NCBI RefSeq assembly: GCF_020523825.1
Contig: NZ_JAJALK010000012.1
Span: 124,001-188,000, forward strand
DNA: 64,000 nt
Source: Methylobacterium brachiatum
GTDB taxonomy: Bacteria; Pseudomonadota; Alphaproteobacteria; Rhizobiales; Beijerinckiaceae
Direction: 5' to 3'
Below, piece by piece: positions 59,586 to 64,000 of this stretch. Within the stretch, counting starts at the first letter, position 1. Every line of letters starts with the position of its first letter. The notes beneath the pieces are model-generated. The model saw nothing but the letters and a program-made list of their open reading frames with translations. It was not told the origin of the DNA and ran no database searches. The position numbers were made by a program, and so were the translations under genes.

Positions 59586-61590
59586 TCAACGGTTCCTTCG
59601 GCGGCTGCGGCCTGTCCGGCTGAGACAGTTCCGTCCGCGACTTGAGGGGCGCGCTCTGGGCCGTATTCCTCGCCTGCGCCTCGGCTTTTGTCTCGAAAAC
59701 ATGGGGAGCCAGATCGCGGCTCGCCAACGAGGCGCCGAGTTTCAATCGCAAGAACGCGCTCGTCGTGTAGCGCGAGGCCGTCTCGTAGTACCGGTTCTCC
59801 AGATAAGCGATCGCCGAGAAATAGGCATCGCTCACCGTCGGGTCGATCTCGAACCCGTCGTAATTGGCGATCAGGTGGACCTTGCGGCCGATCTCCTGGC
59901 AGGCGCGCTCGTATTCCCGCCGCACCAGCTCGACGTCGTCGATGGTCCGGACCTGGAAGCCCTCGAGGTTCGAGAACAGGATGTTGCGCTCCCGGTCGTA
60001 GGTGATCCGCTCCGACAGGGAGAGCCCCAGGAGCCAGGGTTCCAGGCCCATCACGGCATCGCGGAACAGCCGCGGATCCATGGGCTTGAGATCCTGCACG
60101 ATCGGCACGAAGCCCATCTGCCCCAAAATGTCCCGCTCGATGTCGATCCCGGGGGCGACCTCGGCCAGCTCCATGCCGGCCTTGGTCCGGCGGAACACGC
60201 AGCGCTCGGTCACGTAGAGCACCGGCTGGCCGCGCTCGGCCGCGTAGGCGCCCGAGAAGGTTACCTGCTCCACCGCGGCGATGAACTTCCGGGAGCGACC
60301 CTCGGTGACGATCCGGATGCCGTCGCCCTCGACCACCACCTCCAGCCCGTCGGCCGTGAAGGTGCCGGCGAAGACCAGGCTCTTGGCGTTCTGCGAGATG
60401 TTGATGAAGCCGCCCGCGCCGGCGAGCCGCTTGCCGAAGCGGCTGACATTGACGTTGCCCTCGGCGTCGCATTGCGCGAGCCCCAGGCAGGCGAGGTCGA
60501 GGCCGCCGCCGTCATAGAAGTCGAATTGCTGGTTCTGGTGCAGCACCGCCGCCGGGTTCAGCGCGGCGCCGAAATCGAGCCCGCCCTGCGGCAGGCCGCC
60601 GATCACCCCGGGCTCGGCGGTGAGCGTCAGGTAGCGCAGCACCCGTTCCTCGGCGGCCACCGCCGCGACCCCCTCGGGCATGCCGATGCCGAGATTGACC
60701 ACGCCGCCCGGGGGCAGCTCGAAGGCGCAGCGCCGAGCGATGACCTTGCGGGCATCGAGCGGGATCGGCGGGATCCGGTCGAGCGGCACCCGCTGGCGGC
60801 CCGTAAAGGCGTGGTTGTAGGCGGTGCCGTAGGTCTGGCGGTGGTTCTCCGGCTGGCTCAGCACGACGCAATCGACCAGCACCCCGGGCACCTGCACCTC
60901 GCGGGGGGCCAGCGAGCCGGCCTCGGCCAGGCGCTCCACCTGGGCGATGACGAAGCCGCCGGAATTCTTGGCCGCCATGGCGGCGGCGAGATTGTCGAGG
61001 GTCAGCGCCTCGCGCTCCATGGTGATGTTGCCGGCCGGATCCGCCGTGGTGCCGCGGATCAGCGCGATGTTCACCGGGAACGCCTTGTAGTGCAGCCAGG
61101 ACTCGCCGCCGAGCTCGACCACGCTGACGAGATCCTCCTGGGTGACGGCATTGAGCTTGCCGCCTTCGAGCCGCGGATCGACGAAGGTGCGCAGGCCCAC
61201 CTTGGTGATGTGGCCCGGCGTGTGGGCGGCGATCTCCCGGTAGAGATGCGACACGACGCCGAGCGGCAGGTTGTAGGCCTCGATCTGGCCGTCGATCGCC
61301 ATCTTGGCGAGCTTGGGCACCAGGGCCCAGTGGCCGCCGACGACGCGACGCACCAGCCCCGGGATCGCCAGCCGGTTGAGGCCGCGCTCCTTGCCGTCGC
61401 CCGGCGCCGCCGCGAACATCAGCCCGAGCCCGTGCGGCCCCTGGCCGGCCTCGAACCGCCGGGCAAGCGCCAGAATCAGCTCGTCCGGCGTGCCGATGCC
61501 GACGAAGCCCGAGACCGCGACCATGTCGCCATCCTGCAGGATGGCGAGCGCCTCGTCGGCGCTGACGATCTTGTTCTTCAGGCTGCCCAT
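59578..61590 (-). CDS. Fused acyl-CoA:acetate/3-ketoacid CoA-transferase with extension
   Basis: The 670-residue product joins both CoA-transferase halves. The first is residues 1-270 (DGDMVAVSGFVGIGTPDELI, GGHWALVPKLAKMAIDGQIE). The second is 280-525, with VVNLGIGMPEGVAAVAAEER, the likely catalytic glutamate E326 in TLTAEPGVIGG and FINISQNAKSLVFAGTF. This resembles propionate/YdiF-type enzymes of about 520-530 residues. About 140 further residues follow, with ERNILFSNLEGFQVRTIDDV, YDGFEIDPTVSDAYFSAIAY and a Pro-rich end. The extension is not a domain I can name. It is coupled to the downstream dehydrogenase by overlap. Confidence 0.9.
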   Translation of the reverse strand: MGSLKNKIVSADEALAILQDGDMVAVSGFVGIGTPDELILALARRFEAGQGPHGLGLMFAAAPGDGKERGLNRLAIPGLVRRVVGGHWALVPKLAKMAIDGQIEAYNLPLGVVSHLYREIAAHTPGHITKVGLRTFVDPRLEGGKLNAVTQEDLVSVVELGGESWLHYKAFPVNIALIRGTTADPAGNITMEREALTLDNLAAAMAAKNSGGFVIAQVERLAEAGSLAPREVQVPGVLVDCVVLSQPENHRQTYGTAYNHAFTGRQRVPLDRIPPIPLDARKVIARRCAFELPPGGVVNLGIGMPEGVAAVAAEERVLRYLTLTAEPGVIGGLPQGGLDFGAALNPAAVLHQNQQFDFYDGGGLDLACLGLAQCDAEGNVNVSRFGKRLAGAGGFINISQNAKSLVFAGTFTADGLEVVVEGDGIRIVTEGRSRKFIAAVEQVTFSGAYAAERGQPVLYVTERCVFRRTKAGMELAEVAPGIDIERDILGQMGFVPIVQDLKPMDPRLFRDAVMGLEPWLLGLSLSERITYDRERNILFSNLEGFQVRTIDDVELVRREYERACQEIGRKVHLIANYDGFEIDPTVSDAYFSAIAYLENRYYETASRYTTSAFLRLKLGASLASRDLAPHVFETKAEAQARNTAQSAPLKSRTELSQPDRPQPPKEPLNA

Positions 61591-61667
61591 GCCGTCACCC
61601 TCGGAGCCTGGAAGTTGAGATCGCCGCCATCGAAGTAGCAGTTGAGCAACCGCCCGATCCCACCCAT

Positions 61668-61796
61668 CCCCCTCATCCTGAGGTGCCGGGCGATCGCAGA
61701 TCGTTCGGCCTCGAAGGAGCCCCCCAGGGATCGCGGCGGCCTCTGGAGAGGTCCTTCGAGGGCGGCGCTGCGCGCCGCCACCTCAGGATGAGGGGG
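61668..61796. repeat. CCCTCATCCTGAGGTG-type palindromic repeat
   Basis: The left arm ccccctcatcctgaggtg (61668-61685) and its exact inverted copy (61779-61796) enclose a centre with a second pair (CCTCGAAGGA / TCCTTCGAGG). This is a common dispersed palindromic repeat in Alphaproteobacteria. It sits between phaC and the CoA-transferase gene and may separate or attenuate the two transcripts. The remaining gap bases show nothing else. Confidence 0.85.
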
Positions 61797-61881
61797 AGAT
61801 TTGGATCGGCCACAGGCAGCGAGCCCGCGTCTCGGCGAGACTCGGACCGCGCCGATCCGATCCGTGGACCATGACACACAG

Positions 61882-63057
61882 CTACCCACGCGCACCCAGC
61901 CAATCGGCGATGCCGGAGCCCAGCAACTTCTGCGCCTTGCCACCGACGAAGACGCCGACATGGCCGCCGGGCAGGCCGAGCTCGGTGTAGTCGTCGGTGC
62001 CGATCTTGTCCTTGAGCGCCTGCGAGGTGGCGGGCGGGATGATGTGGTCGTCCTGGGCGAAGACGTTCAGCACCGGGCAGGCGATGCGCTTCAGGTCGAC
62101 CGTGCGGCCGCCGAGCACGAAGGTGCTCTGGACCAGCTTGTTGTCCTGGTAGAGGTCCTTGAGCCACTGCTTGGCCGCCTCGCCCGGATGGTCCGGCCGG
62201 TCGGCGATCCACTTCTCCATGCGCAGGAAGTTCAGGAACTTCTTCTTGTCGTCGAGGGCGTCGAGCAAGTCGAGGTTGTACTTCGTCATGGTGCGCATCG
62301 GCGTCATCATCGAGAACACCGAGCCCATGAACGCCCCGGGCAGCGAGCCCTGGGCGTCGATCAGGCGGTCGACATCCTCGGGCGACAGGGAGCGGGTCCA
62401 GACGTTGATGAAGCCGTGGCCTGCCCGGGTCTCGCGGGTGTCGGCGTGGAAGTCGATCGGCGTGATGGTCAGCACCATCGCGTTGACCCGCTCCGGGTAG
62501 AGCGCCGCGTAGCAGGTGGTGAAGACGCCGCCCTCGCAGATCCCGAGCAGGTTGATCTTTTCGCGCCCCGCGGCCTGGCCGATGAAGGCGACGCATTCGG
62601 CGAGGTAATCGTCGACGTAATCGTCGATGGTGACGTAGCGGTCGGCCCGGCCGGGATTGCCCCAGTCGACCACGTAGAGGTCGAGGCCGAGATTGAGCAG
62701 GTTGCGGACCAGCGAGCGGTCCTCCTGCAGGTCGGCCATCGTGTAGCGGCCGATCAGCCCGTAGACGATCAGCACCGGCGGCAGGCCCTTGCTCTCGGCG
62801 AGCGGCCGGTAGCGGTAGAGCGAGACCTTGTCCTGGCTCCAGACCAGGTCCTTGGGCGTGGTCGCGATCTGCACGTCGGCGTCGCGCACGTCCGAGAACA
62901 GCTTGGCCCCCGCGCTGATCCGGCGGCCGAGCTCGGCGACCTCGGCCAGCATCTCGGCGGGGTTGAGCGGAAGCGGCGCGGTCGGAGCCTTCGGGGCGTC
63001 CCGGCCTGCGGCCCCCGTTTCGGTGGTGCCCGTGTCGGTGGTGCCCTTGTCAGCCAT
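61882..63057 (-). CDS. phaC: Class III PHA synthase, catalytic subunit PhaC
   Basis: ATG 63057 (after GGAGG, 6 bases) gives 391 residues. The lipase-like box GICEGG places the catalytic Cys at C174. The Asp is in FAQDDHIIPP (about 336) and the His in GLPGGHVGVF (H366). VYGLIGRYTMADLQEDRSLV and LDLYVVDWGNPGRADRYVTI are typical of class III PhaC (about 355 residues). An N-terminal Thr/Gly-rich extension of about 30 residues is extra. It overlaps the phaE stop by 8 bp (ATGGCTGA). It polymerises hydroxyacyl-CoA with PhaE. Confidence 0.95.
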   Translation of the reverse strand: MADKGTTDTGTTETGAAGRDAPKAPTAPLPLNPAEMLAEVAELGRRISAGAKLFSDVRDADVQIATTPKDLVWSQDKVSLYRYRPLAESKGLPPVLIVYGLIGRYTMADLQEDRSLVRNLLNLGLDLYVVDWGNPGRADRYVTIDDYVDDYLAECVAFIGQAAGREKINLLGICEGGVFTTCYAALYPERVNAMVLTITPIDFHADTRETRAGHGFINVWTRSLSPEDVDRLIDAQGSLPGAFMGSVFSMMTPMRTMTKYNLDLLDALDDKKKFLNFLRMEKWIADRPDHPGEAAKQWLKDLYQDNKLVQSTFVLGGRTVDLKRIACPVLNVFAQDDHIIPPATSQALKDKIGTDDYTELGLPGGHVGVFVGGKAQKLLGSGIADWLGARG

Positions 63058-63877
63058 GCGCATCCTCCGTTGCCGGCGCGGCGGTGCCGTTCGTCCTGGA
63101 GACCCGGGCGGCCTCCCGGCGTTCCCGGCGCAGGGCCCGGACCTCGCGGCGCAGCTCGGTCAGGCTCTTGTGCACGTCGTCGAGCTCGGCCCGGGTCGGC
63201 TGCCCGTAGAAATCCGACAGGAAGGCCGAGAGGTCCTGCTGGGCGAGCCGCAGGTCGGTGGACGCCTTCAGCACCACCCGTTGCGAGGCCAGGAACGCCT
63301 CGGAACGCTGGACCTCCAGCAGCACGGCGTTGGCGGTCTCGGTCCAGCGGGTCATCATCTCGCGGGCGGAGCTGAAACCCTCGCCGCGCTCGGCGCGGTC
63401 GTTGGCCTCCTTGGCGAAGGTGCCGGCCGCCCGGGTCCAGGCGTTGAGCATCACCGCCTGATGCTCGGCCTGCGCCCGGCGCAAAGCCGCCCAGGCGGTG
63501 AACAGCGCGCCGTAGCGCCGCTCGGTCTGCCACAGGTCGGCGAGCTGCGGGCCCTCGGCCATCCGGGTCAGCGCGGCGTCGAACTCGGCCGAGCCGCCGA
63601 GCCAGGCCTGCGGGTCGAAGATCCGGGTCAGCACCGCTCCGGCGGTCGGGTCCGGCGCGCCGGCGCCGCCCTGCAGCGACGCGGTCAGGGTCTGCGACAA
63701 GGCGGTCGCCGAGGCCCAGGCCTGGGCGAGGTGGCTCTGCGCCGTGGCGAGGCCGGAGAGATCGGACTGCGGCGGGTTCGGCCAGGCGAAGCCCGGCGCG
63801 GCCCCCGGGGCGAAGAACCCCGCGCCGGCGCGGGTCCAGAATTCGCCCATCGCCTTGAACGCGTCGAACTGATCCAT
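63050..63877 (-). CDS. phaE: Class III PHA synthase subunit PhaE
   Basis: ATG 63877 (MDQFDAFKAMGEFWTRAGAG) gives 275 residues, shorter than the about 360 of Allochromatium PhaE. It is mainly helical, with FTAWAALRRAQAEHQAVMLN and the diagnostic C-terminal block YGQPTRAELDDVHKSLTELR followed by REVRALRRER. PhaE stabilises and activates PhaC on the granule. It is the upstream gene of the pair and starts 123 bp before the window end, so its promoter may be only partly included. Confidence 0.9.
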   Translation of the reverse strand: MDQFDAFKAMGEFWTRAGAGFFAPGAAPGFAWPNPPQSDLSGLATAQSHLAQAWASATALSQTLTASLQGGAGAPDPTAGAVLTRIFDPQAWLGGSAEFDAALTRMAEGPQLADLWQTERRYGALFTAWAALRRAQAEHQAVMLNAWTRAAGTFAKEANDRAERGEGFSSAREMMTRWTETANAVLLEVQRSEAFLASQRVVLKASTDLRLAQQDLSAFLSDFYGQPTRAELDDVHKSLTELRREVRALRRERREAARVSRTNGTAAPATEDAHG

Positions 63878-64000
63878 GACGGCGTCTCTCCCGGCCGGTC
63901 CGGCTTCGCGATGCCGGTATGAGCGTTCAAGTCCAGCGTATGCCGGTCGGACCCCACCGAATCCCGAACCCGCCCCTCTGCCCAAGGTGCCGGACGATCG

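Noticed and set aside
1..64000. CRISPR arrays, tRNA or rRNA genes, IS elements, prophage genes
   Set aside because: No regularly spaced repeats, cloverleaf-like sequences with CCA ends, transposase motifs or phage structural genes were seen by reading; small tRNAs could still be missed without a covariance search.

Overview
The window is about 70% G+C and densely coded. It reads as chromosomal DNA of an alphaproteobacterium, most likely Methylobacteriaceae (Methylobacterium or a relative; inference). Support comes from the flagellar gene orders fliL-fliM-(DUF6468)-motE and flgF-flgG-flgA-flgH, a CtrA-type site TTAA-N7-TTAA, an ATP12-type F1 assembly chaperone, a CGPC-type CnoX/YbbN, DUF1192, and class III aminotransferase and PHA genes. 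I see no rRNA, tRNA, insertion sequence, prophage or CRISPR array.

Layout. 1-3530: the end of deoB, a DUF1192 protein, an LRR-kinase fusion, a methyltransferase and a low-G+C FkbM gene. 3816-10845: a divergent flagellar locus, with the motor-switch operon on the minus strand and the rod/L-ring operon on the plus strand. The 257-bp gap between them holds a CtrA box and a sigma-54-like promoter. 10852-24901: housekeeping and accessory genes (GFOR-like oxidoreductase, PilZ, PAP2, 2H phosphoesterase, SPL-like radical SAM, AlgX-like SGNH protein, glutathionyl-hydroquinone reductase, CnoX, Lon-like, Trm112, SpoIIAA-like, PriA, MFS). 25067-37701: an esterase, an App1/DUF3775 pair, a CNNM/CorC protein, an aminotransferase, glutathione peroxidase, ATP12 and a HAD phosphatase, separated by several dispersed palindromic repeats. 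37868-42174: alpha/beta hydrolase, RluA, cysteine-synthase-like enzyme, NUDIX and an orphan HigA-like antitoxin.

42175-46710 is the most unusual regulatory region. A low-G+C islet is followed by a cobalamin riboswitch and then by a perfect 20-bp palindrome resembling rhizobial Zur operators. Both lie before a TonB-dependent receptor that is translationally coupled to a PepSY membrane protein. 46956-53781 holds an M20 peptidase and three regulator/enzyme pairs with visible operator palindromes (AKR/LysR, SDR/TetR, TetR/sugar O-acetyltransferase), plus a LuxR-type response regulator. 54090-57743 is a four-gene MarR-FUSC-DUF1656-HlyD efflux operon whose genes overlap by 4 bp. 58113-63877 is a minus-strand block of phaE-phaC (class III PHA synthase) followed by a large CoA-transferase and a succinate-semialdehyde-type dehydrogenase, which suggests polyester/hydroxyacid metabolism.

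Nothing here is a clearly new defence or mobile system. The best leads are the dually controlled outer-membrane receptor, the class III PHA cluster with its extended CoA-transferase, the low-G+C orphan antitoxin region, a shared 15-bp TGCA-type motif before unrelated genes, and the palindromic operators.
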